A stretch of 64,000 nt of DNA from Streptomyces sp. NBRC 110028. GTDB taxonomy: Bacteria > Actinomycetota > Actinomycetes > Streptomycetales > Streptomycetaceae. The notes under the pieces were generated by a model. It did not search any database. It was not told the origin of the DNA and saw only the letters and a program-made list of their open reading frames with translations. The position numbers were made by a program, and so were the translations under genes. The DNA lies in contig NZ_BBUZ01000026.1 of the NCBI RefSeq assembly GCF_001417735.1, positions 1 through 64,000 of the forward strand, given 5' to 3'. Positions 39,060-48,322 of the stretch are shown here, piece after piece (positions within the stretch are counted from its first letter, which is position 1; each line of letters begins with the position of its first letter).

Positions 39060-39090
39060 GCCGTACCTGACACCTTCTGTCAGGTACGGC
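39060..39090. promoter_or_regulatory. WYL-regulator operator candidate
   Basis: Perfect 13-bp arms, GCCGTACCTGACA and TGTCAGGTACGGC, are separated by CCTTC, 5 bp upstream of the WYL regulator's ATG. It sits between the two divergent starts, the expected place for a shared operator. Confidence 0.7.
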
Positions 39091-39095
39091 GCACA

Positions 39096-40076
39096 ATGGA
39101 CCGCATGCGTGCCGACCGCCTGCTCTCCCTGCTCCTTCTGCTGCAGAACCGGGGCCGGATGACCGCGCCGGAGATCGCCGCGGAGCTGGAGGTGTCGGTC
39201 CGTACCGTCTACCGTGACATCGACGCTTTGAGCGCCTCCGGCGTGCCGGTGTACGCCGACCGGGGCCCGGCCGGCGGCTACCGGCTGCTGGACGGCTACC
39301 GCACCCGGCTGACCGGGCTCACCGGCGACGAGGCCGACTCGCTCTTCCTCGCCGGGATGCCGGGCCCGGCCGCCGAACTGGGCCTCGGCGCCGACCTCAC
39401 CACCGCCCAGCTCAAGCTGCGGGCCGCGCTGCCGCCCGAGCTGGACGAACGCTCACGCCGCATCCAGGAGCGCTTCCACCTCGACGCGCCCGGCTGGTTC
39501 CGGGACGCCGAGCCGGTGCCGTACCTCGCGGCGGCGGCCGAGGCCGTGTGGCGGCGACGGGTGCTGCGGGTGCACTACCGGCGCTGGCGCGGCGAGGTGC
39601 ACCGGGACCTGCACGCGCTCGGACTCGTCCTCAAGGGCGGCATCTGGTACCTGGTGGCGCGGGTGGACGCGTCGATCCGCAGCTACCGCGTGGCGCGGAT
39701 CCTGGCCGCCGAGGTGCTCGAGGACGTCTTCGAGCGCCCCGCCGGGTTCGACCTCGCCGCCTACTGGCAGGAGTCGGCCCGCGCCATGGAAACCGCGCGC
39801 TTCCGGGGCGAGGCCGAACTGCTGCTGACCGAGCGGGGCCTGCGGCTGCTGCCGATGAAGTTCGGCGCGATCGGCGCGGTGGCCGCCGCCGGTGCGGGCC
39901 CGCCCGACGACCGGGGGAGGGTGCGGGTGGTGCTGCCCGTGGAGTCGCTGCCCGTCGCCGTCGACGACATGCTGCGGCTGGGCACCGACGCCGAGGTGCT
40001 GAACCCTCCCGAACTGCGGACGGCCGTCGCGCGCGCCGTCACCGAACTGGCCGAGCGGTACGGGCCGCCGGACTGA
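39096..40076 (+). CDS. WYL-domain (YafY-type) transcriptional regulator
   Basis: This 326-aa protein has an N-terminal DeoR-type helix-turn-helix at about 1-60 (ADRLLSLLLLLQNRGRMTAP, SVRTVYRDIDALSASG), a WYL domain at about 140-220 and a C-terminal WCX-type extension. ATG 39096 is chosen, and ATG 39105 is possible. The perfect dyad 5 bp upstream suggests autorepression. WYL domains bind nucleotides or small ligands; the ligand is unknown here. The divergent DUF3224 gene is the likely target. Confidence 0.9.
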   Translation: MDRMRADRLLSLLLLLQNRGRMTAPEIAAELEVSVRTVYRDIDALSASGVPVYADRGPAGGYRLLDGYRTRLTGLTGDEADSLFLAGMPGPAAELGLGADLTTAQLKLRAALPPELDERSRRIQERFHLDAPGWFRDAEPVPYLAAAAEAVWRRRVLRVHYRRWRGEVHRDLHALGLVLKGGIWYLVARVDASIRSYRVARILAAEVLEDVFERPAGFDLAAYWQESARAMETARFRGEAELLLTERGLRLLPMKFGAIGAVAAAGAGPPDDRGRVRVVLPVESLPVAVDDMLRLGTDAEVLNPPELRTAVARAVTELAERYGPPD

Positions 40077-40172
40077 CCCGATGGGCCCGCCTGACGGGCG
40101 CCGTACGGCTTCCCGGCTAGCGTCGGCCGCGGGCGGGGGCGACAACCGGCGGCGCGCAGGCGGGAGGACCGG

Positions 40173-40655
40173 ATGGGAGAGGTACGGCGGGAGGCGCCGG
40201 AGGACGACGCCGTGCTGACCCGGATCGGGCAGGCGGTCATGCTGCACCGGGGCGGCGACCGCGAGGAGGCGCGCAACCGGCTGGCCGCGCTGTGGCGGGA
40301 GATCGCGGGCGACGGCGACGCGTTCCACCGCTGCGCCCTCGCCCACTATCTCGCCGACACCCAGGACGATCCGGCCGATGAGCTGCTGTGGGACCTGCTG
40401 GCCCTGGCCGCGGCCGACGGGCCCGGCGCCCGCGCCGCCGCGCCCCGGCTGCGCGCCCTCTACCCGGCGCTCCACCTCAACCTGGCCGTCGACTACGCCA
40501 AGCTCGGCCAGGAGGCGGCGGCACGCAGCCAGCTGGCGCTGGCCCGGGGATGCGCGGGCACGCTCGGCGACGATCCGTACGGGGACCGGGTGCGGGCCGG
40601 GATCACCCGGCTGGGGCAGCGGCTCGCCCCTGAGGGCCCCGAAGCCCCCGTCTAG
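40173..40655 (+). CDS. Tetratricopeptide-type hypothetical protein
   Basis: This 160-aa all-helical protein has HRGGDREEARNRLAALWREI and LNLAVDYAKLGQEAAARSQL, in the style of TPR repeats. Homologues occur across Streptomyces. No enzymatic motif is visible. ATG 40173 follows CGGGAGGACC. Its stop overlaps the stop of the convergent DinB-family gene. The function is unknown. Confidence 0.72.
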   Translation: MGEVRREAPEDDAVLTRIGQAVMLHRGGDREEARNRLAALWREIAGDGDAFHRCALAHYLADTQDDPADELLWDLLALAAADGPGARAAAPRLRALYPALHLNLAVDYAKLGQEAAARSQLALARGCAGTLGDDPYGDRVRAGITRLGQRLAPEGPEAPV

Positions 40656-41164
40656 TCGCCCGTGACCCCGTCGACGCGCTCGCGGATGAGGTCGGCGTGG
40701 CCGTTGTGGCGGGCGTACTCCTCGATCATGTGGAGGTAGATCCAGCGCAGGTTGTACTCCTCGTGGCCGCGGTCGCGGCGGGTGACGACCTCATCCAGGG
40801 AGCGGCCCGCCGCGGCCGCACGGGCCTTCGCGACCTCGTCCCGCCAGATCGCGAAGGCGGCCTCGCCGGTGTCCGTTTCGGTGACCCGGAAATCGCCGTC
40901 CCGGTCCTCGTCGCTGTACCAGATGGGCGGCGCGTCCTGCCCGTCCAGCACCCGCCGGAACCAGCTGCGCTCGACCTCGGCCATGTGCCGTACGAGCCCG
41001 AGCAGGGTGAGCCCGGACGGCGGCGCGGTGGCCTCCCGCAGCTGCTTGTCGTCAAGTCCCTCGCATTTGAGGGCCAGGGTCTCGCGGTGGAAGTCCAGCC
41101 ACCCCTCCAGGCTGGTGCGTTCATCGGCGGTGCGGGGCGCGTCGCGGCGTTCGGCAGTCGTCAT
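40652..41164 (-). CDS. DinB-superfamily protein (DUF664 type)
   Basis: This 170-aa four-helix-bundle protein has SLEGWLDFHRETLALKCEGL and WIYLHMIEEYARHNGHADLI. The three metal-binding histidines of the DinB/YfiT fold would be in HMAEVERSW, HMIEEYARH and nearby. Members include bacillithiol- or mycothiol-dependent transferases, which fits a Streptomyces. ATG 41164 is the family start. This is unrelated to the DNA polymerase gene dinB at 9367. Confidence 0.85.
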   Translation of the reverse strand: MTTAERRDAPRTADERTSLEGWLDFHRETLALKCEGLDDKQLREATAPPSGLTLLGLVRHMAEVERSWFRRVLDGQDAPPIWYSDEDRDGDFRVTETDTGEAAFAIWRDEVAKARAAAAGRSLDEVVTRRDRGHEEYNLRWIYLHMIEEYARHNGHADLIRERVDGVTGD

Positions 41165-41205
41165 GGCGAGCATCATGCGGCCCCGGCGCGCCGCCGCGCC
41201 ACGGG

Positions 41206-41850
41206 TTATCGGCCCAGCATCCCGCGCAGCAGCTCCTCGAACCCGGCGCGCAGCGCCGCGGGGTCGGGGACCGCGGCGTGGTCGGCCCCGGCCGCGCAGC
41301 TGAACATCTGCCCCTCGCACCAGGCGACCAGGGACTGGGCGTGCCGCCGCGGTGCGCCGGATCCCACGGCGGTCATCAGGGCCTCCAGCGGCTCGCGGAA
41401 GCCGCGTCCCGTCGCGTCGTAGAACTCCCGCAGTTCGGGGCGGCGGGTCGCCTCCAGGGCCAGTTCGTACCGCGCGATCAGCAGGGCGCGCGCTTGTGTG
41501 AGCGAGCGGTGCAGCGCCAGGGCGAGCGCGTCGGCCAGCCGGGGGAGCGGATCCGCGGCGGGGTCGCCGGGCCCGCCGGGGCCGTCGCCCGGGTGGGGCA
41601 TCTCGTCCGGCCGCAGCACCTGCGCCTCCCGCTCGGCCAGCCGCCGGACGGCCGCCTTGAGCAGGGCGGCGCGGGTACGGGCGTGGTTCGACGTCGAACC
41701 CGGCGGGAGCCCGGCCGCCTCGTCCACCGCGCGGTGCGTCAGCCCCCGCATGCCGCGCTCGGCCAGCAGGGCGAGGGCGGTGTCGGCGATCAGCTCGGAG
41801 CGGGAGCCGCCCGGCGCGAGGGCGAGGGAGGGGGTGTGATCAGCGGTCAT
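41206..41850 (-). CDS. TetR-family regulator
   Basis: This 214-aa protein has a TetR helix-turn-helix at about 18-65 (LIADTALALLAERGMRGLTH, AGLPPGSTSNHARTRAALL) and a C-terminal effector domain. It is divergent from an FAD monooxygenase, with two palindromic operators in the 75-bp gap. It very likely represses itself and the monooxygenase. ATG 41850 is used. Confidence 0.9.
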   Translation of the reverse strand: MTADHTPSLALAPGGSRSELIADTALALLAERGMRGLTHRAVDEAAGLPPGSTSNHARTRAALLKAAVRRLAEREAQVLRPDEMPHPGDGPGGPGDPAADPLPRLADALALALHRSLTQARALLIARYELALEATRRPELREFYDATGRGFREPLEALMTAVGSGAPRRHAQSLVAWCEGQMFSCAAGADHAAVPDPAALRAGFEELLRGMLGR

Positions 41851-41870
41851 ACGGCCAACCTACCGTCCGC

Positions 41871-41884
41871 ACTACAGCTGTAGT
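41871..41884. promoter_or_regulatory. TetR operator 1
   Basis: ACTACAGCTGTAGT is a perfect 14-bp palindrome in the TetR/monooxygenase gap. A near-identical site lies 26 bp away. Confidence 0.75.
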
Positions 41885-41896
41885 AGCCTCAGTGGT

Positions 41897-41910
41897 ACTA
41901 CACCTGTAGT
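41897..41910. promoter_or_regulatory. TetR operator 2
   Basis: ACTACACCTGTAGT is the same palindrome with one central change. The two sites are 26 bp apart centre to centre. Site 2 ends 15 bp before the monooxygenase start. Confidence 0.72.
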
Positions 41911-41925
41911 GACCGGGGAGGAGTC

Positions 41926-43131
41926 ATGGAACAGTCCCGTGCCGTCGTCATCGGCGCCGGAGTCGGCGGGCTCACCGCCGCCGCGGCCCTGCACCGCCGC
42001 GGCTGGTTTGTCACCGTGCTGGAGCGCGCCGCCCTCGACCCGTCGGGCGCCGGGATCGCGCTGGCCCCCAACGCGCAGCGCGCCCTCGACACCATCGGCC
42101 TCGGCGACGAGGTCCGCGCGTCGGCCGCCTGGCAGGGCGGCGGCGGGCTGCGCACCCCCGGCGGGCGCCGGCTGGCCCGGATGGACGGCGCGGCGGTGGC
42201 GCAACGGTTCGGCGGCCCGGTGGTCCTGCTCCACCGCGCCACCCTCGTCGACCTGCTCCTCTCCCGGCTGCCCGAGGGCTGCGTACACACCGGAGCCCCC
42301 GCCGAGCTGACCGACCCCGGCGACGCCCGCCGCCCCGCCCGGGTCGCCACGGCGGACGGGGAGCGCGAGGCCGACCTCGTGGTCGGCGCCGACGGGGTCC
42401 ACTCGGCTGTGCGCCGCGCCCTCTTCCCCGGCCACCCCGGACCCCGCTACGCCGGATTCACCACCTGGCGCGTCGTCGTCCCCGCCCCCGAGCACCCCTT
42501 CGAACCCCATGAGACCTGGGGCCGGGGGCGGCTCTGGGGCAGCCAGCCGATGCGGGACGGCCGGGTCTACGCGTACGCGGCGGCCTTCACCCCACCCGGC
42601 GGCCACGCCCCCGACGGCGAGAAGGCCGAACTGCTCCGGCTCTTCGGCCACTGGCACCGGCCGGTCCCCGACATCCTCGCGGCCGCCGAACCCGGCGCCG
42701 TCCTGCGCCATGACGTCCGGGCCATGACCGCATCCCTGCCCGCCTACCACCGGGGCCGGACCGCCCTCCTCGGCGACGCGGCCCATGCCATGGCCCCCAC
42801 CCTGGGGCAGGGCGGCAACCAGGCCATCGAGGACGCCGTCGTCCTCGCCCACCACCTGTCCCCCTACGCCGCCGACCCCGCCGCCGACCCGGGCGGTGCG
42901 CTCGCCGCGTACACCCGCGACCGGCTGCCGCGCACCATGGACGTCGTACGCCGCTCCGCGCGCGCCGCCCGCGCGATCTCCCTGGCCGGCGCCCCCGCGG
43001 TGGCCCTGCGGAACGCCGCCGTCGCCACCGCCACCCGCCTCGCCCCCGGTCTGCTGCTGCGCGGCTTCGACGGCATCGCCGACTGGGCTCCGCCCGGAAC
43101 CCCGGCCCGGGCACCCCGGCAGCCGTCCTGA
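41926..43131 (+). CDS. FAD-dependent monooxygenase
   Basis: This 401-aa flavoprotein hydroxylase of the PHBH type has GAGVGGLTAAAALHRRGW (FAD Rossmann, about 9-26), the DG motif in VVGADGVHSAVRRAL and GDAAHAMAPTLGQGGNQAIE (about 285-304). It would hydroxylate an aromatic or polyketide-like compound with NAD(P)H and O2. ATG 41926 has GGGGAGGAG upstream. Control by the divergent TetR protein through two operators is likely. The following Gfo/Idh gene starts 57 bp later and may be cotranscribed. Confidence 0.9.
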   Translation: MEQSRAVVIGAGVGGLTAAAALHRRGWFVTVLERAALDPSGAGIALAPNAQRALDTIGLGDEVRASAAWQGGGGLRTPGGRRLARMDGAAVAQRFGGPVVLLHRATLVDLLLSRLPEGCVHTGAPAELTDPGDARRPARVATADGEREADLVVGADGVHSAVRRALFPGHPGPRYAGFTTWRVVVPAPEHPFEPHETWGRGRLWGSQPMRDGRVYAYAAAFTPPGGHAPDGEKAELLRLFGHWHRPVPDILAAAEPGAVLRHDVRAMTASLPAYHRGRTALLGDAAHAMAPTLGQGGNQAIEDAVVLAHHLSPYAADPAADPGGALAAYTRDRLPRTMDVVRRSARAARAISLAGAPAVALRNAAVATATRLAPGLLLRGFDGIADWAPPGTPARAPRQPS

Positions 43132-43188
43132 GTAGGGTGGACGCGGGCCGCCGGACACCCGCCGGGACGTGGAACACCAGGAGGCATC

Positions 43189-44106
43189 GTGAGGGTCGGC
43201 TGCATCGGTCTCGGCGACATCGCGCAGAAGGCCTATCTGCCCGTGCTCATGGCGCGGCCCGGGGTGGAGCCCCATCTGCACACCCGCACCCCCGCCACCC
43301 TCCAGCGGGTCGCCGACACCTACCGGGTGCCCGGAGACCAGCGCCACCCCGGCCTGGACTCGCTGCTCGCGGCGGACCTGGACGCCGCGTTCGTGCACGC
43401 CCCGACCGCCGAGCACGCCGGGCTCGTCACCCGGCTCCTGGAGGCCGGGGTGCCCACCTACGTCGACAAGCCGCTCGCCTACGAACTCGGGCAGAGCGAG
43501 CGGCTGGTGCGGCTGGCCGAGGACCGCGGCGTCAGCCTGATGGTCGGCTTCAACCGGCGCTACGCCCCCGGGTACACCCAGTGCCTGGACCATCCGCGCG
43601 ATCTGATCCTGATGCAGAAGAACCGCGTCGGCCTCCCCGAGGACCCGCGCACCCTCGTCCTGGACGACTTCATCCACGTCGTCGACACCCTGCGCTTCCT
43701 TGCCCCCGGCCCGGTCGACCAGATCGACGTGACCAGCAGGATCCGCGACGGACTGCTGCACCACGTCGTGCTCCGGCTGTCCGGCGACGGGTTCACCGCG
43801 CTCGGCGTGATGAACCGGATGAGCGGCTCCACCGAGGAGATCCTGGAGGTCTCCGGCCAGGACACCAAGCGGCAGGTCTCCAACCTCGCCGAGATCGTGG
43901 AGCACAAGGGCCAGCCGAGCGTGCGCCGCCGCGGCGACTGGGTGCCGGTCGCCCGGCAGCGCGGCATCGAGCAGATCACCGACGCCTTCCTCGACGCCGT
44001 GCGCACCGGCAGGCGGCTCGGCGCGGAGGACGCGCTGCGCACCCACGAACTGTGCGAGCGGGTGATCAGGGACGTGGAGGGGTTCGGGAACCGGAGCGAC
44101 GCCTGA
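43189..44106 (+). CDS. Gfo/Idh/MocA family oxidoreductase
   Basis: This 305-aa NAD(P)-dependent sugar-type dehydrogenase has VGCIGLGDIAQKAYLPVL at the N-terminus and the DKPLAY motif (EKP-like) near residue 100. GFNRRYAPGY and the DDFIHVVDTLRF catalytic helix (Asp, His) follow. ATG/GTG 43189 has CAGGAGG upstream. The substrate is unknown. A T-run (GTTTTTT, about 44113-44119) follows the stop and may help termination before the convergent lnt gene. Confidence 0.88.
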   Translation: MRVGCIGLGDIAQKAYLPVLMARPGVEPHLHTRTPATLQRVADTYRVPGDQRHPGLDSLLAADLDAAFVHAPTAEHAGLVTRLLEAGVPTYVDKPLAYELGQSERLVRLAEDRGVSLMVGFNRRYAPGYTQCLDHPRDLILMQKNRVGLPEDPRTLVLDDFIHVVDTLRFLAPGPVDQIDVTSRIRDGLLHHVVLRLSGDGFTALGVMNRMSGSTEEILEVSGQDTKRQVSNLAEIVEHKGQPSVRRRGDWVPVARQRGIEQITDAFLDAVRTGRRLGAEDALRTHELCERVIRDVEGFGNRSDA

Positions 44107-44215
44107 GGGCCCGTTTTTTCACGCTCGTTCGCCTCCGGGGCGCCAAAGCCCCTGTCTACGGTCGACCGTGCTCGGCGGCCCTCCACGCGGCGGAGCCGCA
44201 TGTCGATACGAGCCC

Positions 44216-45847
44216 TCAGGGCCTGCGCGCGCTCTCCTTTTCGACAGCGGCGCGCCCCTTCGGCTTCCTCGCCCCCGCGCCCTCCACGGCCCCGTACACG
44301 GCGAGCGCCGCCAGCGCCCCGTACACCGTCAGCGGCCCGGTCCGCACATACGGGCTGGTGCCCTTCGCCAGCGGCACCTCGTACATCGTCGCCGCGCTCG
44401 TGTCCGTACCCATGCGCGGGCCCACCGGCTCGCCGCGCGGGCCGAAGACCGCGCTCTCCCCGGTCAGCGTCGCGTGGACGGTCGGCCGCCAGGTCTCCGC
44501 GGCGCGCAGCGCGGCCAGCGTGGCGTGCTGCGCGGGCGCCCAGCTCCGCTGGAACGTCGAGGTCGCCGACTGCACGACCAGCACCTGCGCCCCGTGCCGG
44601 GCCAGATTGCGGCTCATGTCCGGGAACGCCGACTCGAAGCAGACCTCCGGCCCGATCCGCAGGCCCTGCGGCAGCCGCATCACCACCTGCTCCGTGCCGC
44701 GGTGGCGGTCCTCACCGGCCGCCTTGCCCACCGAGGTGGCCCAGCCCAGCAGCGGCCGGGCCGGGATGTACTCGCCGAACGGCACCAGCCGCATCTTGTC
44801 GTAGCGCTGCCCGGTCGGACCGTGCGGCCCGATCAGCACCGAACTCTTGTAGATCCCCGGCAGATCGCTGCGCCGCGCGTCCACGTTGACCAGCACATCC
44901 GCGCCCACCGAACGGGACAGCGCGCCCAGCCGCTTCGCCAGCCGCGGCCGGTCGCCGAGATCCGTGCCGACGCTGCTCTCGCCCCACACCACCAGGTCCG
45001 GATGGCGCCCGGTCAGCTGCCGGGTCAGCTCGATGCCGCGCTCCAGCCGCGGCCCCGGCCCCTTGATCACCCCGGGCTGCACCACCGCGATCCGCGCGGT
45101 CCCGGTCTCCTGCGGCACCGGCGCCCACGCCCACACCGCGGCCCCCGCCGCACCGCACGCGGTCAGCCCGGCCACCGCGACGACCCAGGCCCGGGGCAGG
45201 ACGATCAGCGCGGTGACCGCGACGTTCACCAGGACCAGCAGGAAGCCGACCAGCCACACCCCGCCCACCGACGCCACCCGCAGCGCGGCGGCCACCTGCC
45301 ACTGGCTCGCCCCCAGCAGCGCCCAGGGCCCGCCGAGGTACTGCCAGGACCGCACCAGCTCGGCCAGCAGCCACGCGGACGGCAGCAGCACCAGCGCGGC
45401 GCCCACCCGGCCGGGGCCCGGACGGCCGTGCAGCAGCCGGTGCGTCAGCGCGCCGAACGGCACCCACAACAGCCCCAGCAGCAGAGCCAGCAGCACGATG
45501 AACACATGCAGGCTCGGCATCAGCCAGTGGTGCGCCGCGAGCAGGAACCCGCTCCCGCCCAGCCAGCCGTCGTACGCCGCCCGCCGCACGGTGGGCGCCG
45601 AGCGCGCCAGCAGCAGCCAGGGCACCAGGGCCACGTACGCGAACCACCACGCCGACGGCGCGGGAAACGCCAGGGCGGGCAGCGCGCCCGCCACCACCGC
45701 GGCGCCGCCGCGCACCCACCGGGAGGCGAGCCACTGCCCCCACACCCCTGCACGCACGCCGGATGCCCCCCTCCCGTTGGCCGGACTCCAGTGTGCGGGA
45801 GGAAGGCGATCATGGATAGGGCGGGGCCGGGCCGGAGCGTGCCTCAT
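44216..45847 (-). CDS. lnt: Apolipoprotein N-acyltransferase
   Basis: This 543-aa membrane enzyme adds the third acyl chain to the N-terminal Cys of lipoproteins. Several membrane helices at about 45-240 precede a nitrilase-like domain with the catalytic triad: Glu in VVWGESSVG, Lys in YDKMRLVPFGEY and Cys in PEVCFESAF. Streptomyces typically encode two Lnt homologues, and this is one. ATG 45847 overlaps the SpoIIE gene's stop by 4 bp, so the two are coupled. A later start near 45763 is possible because the first 30 residues are not conserved in style. Confidence 0.92.
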   Translation of the reverse strand: MRHAPARPRPIHDRLPPAHWSPANGRGASGVRAGVWGQWLASRWVRGGAAVVAGALPALAFPAPSAWWFAYVALVPWLLLARSAPTVRRAAYDGWLGGSGFLLAAHHWLMPSLHVFIVLLALLLGLLWVPFGALTHRLLHGRPGPGRVGAALVLLPSAWLLAELVRSWQYLGGPWALLGASQWQVAAALRVASVGGVWLVGFLLVLVNVAVTALIVLPRAWVVAVAGLTACGAAGAAVWAWAPVPQETGTARIAVVQPGVIKGPGPRLERGIELTRQLTGRHPDLVVWGESSVGTDLGDRPRLAKRLGALSRSVGADVLVNVDARRSDLPGIYKSSVLIGPHGPTGQRYDKMRLVPFGEYIPARPLLGWATSVGKAAGEDRHRGTEQVVMRLPQGLRIGPEVCFESAFPDMSRNLARHGAQVLVVQSATSTFQRSWAPAQHATLAALRAAETWRPTVHATLTGESAVFGPRGEPVGPRMGTDTSAATMYEVPLAKGTSPYVRTGPLTVYGALAALAVYGAVEGAGARKPKGRAAVEKESARRP

Positions 45848-48285
45848 GCCGGATCCGGAAGGTCTTGTTCGGCCCAGATGAGCTTGCCGCCCTCGGTGTA
45901 CCGGGTGCCCCAGCGGCGGGTCATCTGCGCGACGAGGAACAGTCCGCGGCCGCCCTCGTCGGTGGTACGGGCATGGCGCAGCCGCGGGGAGGTGTTGCTG
46001 GCGTCCGCGACCTCGCAGATCAGCACGTCGTGCCGGATCAGCCGCAGCCTGATGGGGCCGGTGCCGTGCCGGATGGCGTTGGTGACCAGCTCACTGACGA
46101 TCAGCTCGGTGGTCATCGCCAGCTCCGGCAGACCCCATTCGGCGAGCTGGTGGACGGCGAGGGAGCGCGCGTTCGCGACCACGGCCGGATCGGAGGGCAG
46201 GTCCCAGGAGACGACATGGCCCGCGCCCAGGGTGTTCGTACGGGCCAGCAGCAGCGCCACGTCATCCGACTGCGGACGGGTCAGCAGGGTGTCGATGACC
46301 GTCGAGCACAGCTCCTCCAGCGGCAGCCCGGGCTGGGCCAGGGCGTTGCTCAGCCGGCCGAGCCCGACGTCGATGTCCTGGTCGCAGGTCTCGATGAGGC
46401 CGTCCGTGAACAGCGCGATCAGACTGCCCGCGGGCAGCTCCAGCTCCGCCGACTCGAACGGCAGCGAACCGAGCCCCAGCGGGGGACCGGCGGGCAGCGG
46501 CGGGTAGGAGACCACGCCGCCGGGGTCCACCACCGCGGGCGTGAGATGGCCGGCCCGGGCCATCGTGCAGCGCCGGGTGACCGGGTCGTACACCGCGTAC
46601 AGACACGTGGCCCCCAGCACCGCCGTGCCCATCCCCTCCTGCGCGGACTCCTCCTCGGTGAGCCGGATGATCAGGTCGTCCAGGTGGGCCAGCAGCTCCT
46701 CGGGCGGCAGGTCCATGTCGGCGAGGGTGTGCACCGCGGTGCGCAGCCGGCCCATGGTGGCCGCGGCGGTGATGCCGTGCCCGACCACGTCGCCGACCAC
46801 CAGTGCCACCCGGGCCCCGGACAGCGGAATGACGTCGAACCAGTCGCCGCCGACCCCGTTGCGCGCGTCGGTGGGCAGATAGCGCGAGGCCACGTCGAGG
46901 GCCTGGCCGCCGGACAGGGCGTGCGGCAGCAGGCTGCGCTGCAGGGCGAGGGCCGCGGTGTGCTCGCGGCTGTAGCGGCGGGCGTTGTCCACGCACACCG
47001 CGGCGCGCGTCACCAGCTCCTCGGCGAGCAGCAGATCGTCGCCCTCGAAGGGTTCCGGATGCCGGGTCCGGACGAACGAGGCCACGCCCAGGATCGCGCC
47101 GCGCGCGCAGATCGGGACCACCATCAGCGAGCGCATCCCGAACTCGCGGACCTTCCGCGTCCGGGCCGGGTCGTCACCGGTCCACGCGCCCAGCGAGGCG
47201 TCCAGCTCCGGGTCCAAGATGGCCTCCCCCTCCAGGAAGCTGCGGGCGAACGGCGACCCCGGGGAGACGGCGACCGGGTCCCCGGGGGCCGCGATCGACT
47301 CCGGGCAGCCCTCGTGGACGGAGGCCTGGCCCGCCCGCCGGAACGGGGGCAGGCTCCGGGTCCGATGCGCCGACGGCTCCTCGCCGCGCAGGACGGAGTC
47401 CAGCAGGTCGACGGTGACGAAGTCGGCGAGCCGGGGCACCGCGAACTCGGCCAGCTCCTGCGCGGTGCGCATCACGTCCAGGGTGCTGCCGATGTGCTCG
47501 CTGGCCCCGCTGAGCAGGGCCAGCCGCTCCCGGGCCCGCCAGCGGTCGGTGACGTCCATGCCCATGTAACAGACGCCGACCGGATGGCCGTCCGTGTTGT
47601 CGAGGCGGAAGAACGAGGTCGAGTACGCGTGCTCCCGGTGCGGCTCGGCCAGGGTCCAGCCCCGGTACTCGTAGTCGATCACCGGGACGCCGGTCTCCAG
47701 GACCTCGCGCATCTTCCCCTCCAGCGCCGCCGTGTCCAGCCCTGGCAGCGAAGCCGCCATCCGGCGGCCCAGCCGCTGGGCGCGCGGGACACCGCCGTAG
47801 CGCTCCAGGGTGTCGTTGATCCACACGTACCGCAGGTCCGGGCTCAGCACGGCCATGCCGATGGGGGAGCGGGTCAGGAACGCCTGGAGCAGCGATCCGC
47901 TGACCGCCCAGGTCGGGATCGTCGCCACGTCGATCGCCGAGATCAGCCAGCAGATGCCGTCGCCGAGCCCGGTGACCGGGGTGACCCGCAGACCCACCAC
48001 GAGCCGGTGACCGGCCTGGTGCCGGACCTCCAGCAGCCCGCCCCAGCCGCCGTGCTCACCGCACTGTTCGGCGATGGACACCGCCTTCGCGGCGTGCCCC
48101 GGCGCCGCCAGCAGCATCGCACCGGGCCGCTTCAGCACCTCCGGCGCCGGATAGCCGAGCAGCCTTTCCGCCGCCGTGGTCCAGCCGACGACGGTCCCCG
48201 TGGCATCGATCAGGGCCGTCGCCGCATCGGCCATGTCGAAGGGGACATGTGCTTCGGTCGGCGCGATTCCCTCGGGGATGGCCAT
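45844..48285 (-). CDS. SpoIIE-type phosphatase with PAS, GAF and HATPase domains
   Basis: This 813-aa multidomain regulator has PAS at about 15-125, PAS at about 145-255, GAF at about 280-440, a PP2C/SpoIIE phosphatase at about 455-680 (GVGGDWFDVIPLSGARVALV) and a C-terminal RsbW-like HATPase at about 690-813 (ELVTNAIRHGTGPIRLRLIR). Such proteins switch sigma factors through anti-sigma antagonist dephosphorylation. The target is unknown. It overlaps lnt by 4 bp (ATGA). A close paralogue with the same domain order is at 59831-62290. Confidence 0.92.
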   Translation of the reverse strand: MAIPEGIAPTEAHVPFDMADAATALIDATGTVVGWTTAAERLLGYPAPEVLKRPGAMLLAAPGHAAKAVSIAEQCGEHGGWGGLLEVRHQAGHRLVVGLRVTPVTGLGDGICWLISAIDVATIPTWAVSGSLLQAFLTRSPIGMAVLSPDLRYVWINDTLERYGGVPRAQRLGRRMAASLPGLDTAALEGKMREVLETGVPVIDYEYRGWTLAEPHREHAYSTSFFRLDNTDGHPVGVCYMGMDVTDRWRARERLALLSGASEHIGSTLDVMRTAQELAEFAVPRLADFVTVDLLDSVLRGEEPSAHRTRSLPPFRRAGQASVHEGCPESIAAPGDPVAVSPGSPFARSFLEGEAILDPELDASLGAWTGDDPARTRKVREFGMRSLMVVPICARGAILGVASFVRTRHPEPFEGDDLLLAEELVTRAAVCVDNARRYSREHTAALALQRSLLPHALSGGQALDVASRYLPTDARNGVGGDWFDVIPLSGARVALVVGDVVGHGITAAATMGRLRTAVHTLADMDLPPEELLAHLDDLIIRLTEEESAQEGMGTAVLGATCLYAVYDPVTRRCTMARAGHLTPAVVDPGGVVSYPPLPAGPPLGLGSLPFESAELELPAGSLIALFTDGLIETCDQDIDVGLGRLSNALAQPGLPLEELCSTVIDTLLTRPQSDDVALLLARTNTLGAGHVVSWDLPSDPAVVANARSLAVHQLAEWGLPELAMTTELIVSELVTNAIRHGTGPIRLRLIRHDVLICEVADASNTSPRLRHARTTDEGGRGLFLVAQMTRRWGTRYTEGGKLIWAEQDLPDPA

Positions 48286-48322
48286 CGCACCCGTCCCATC
48301 TGCGAAGATATTTCCCTTAATA

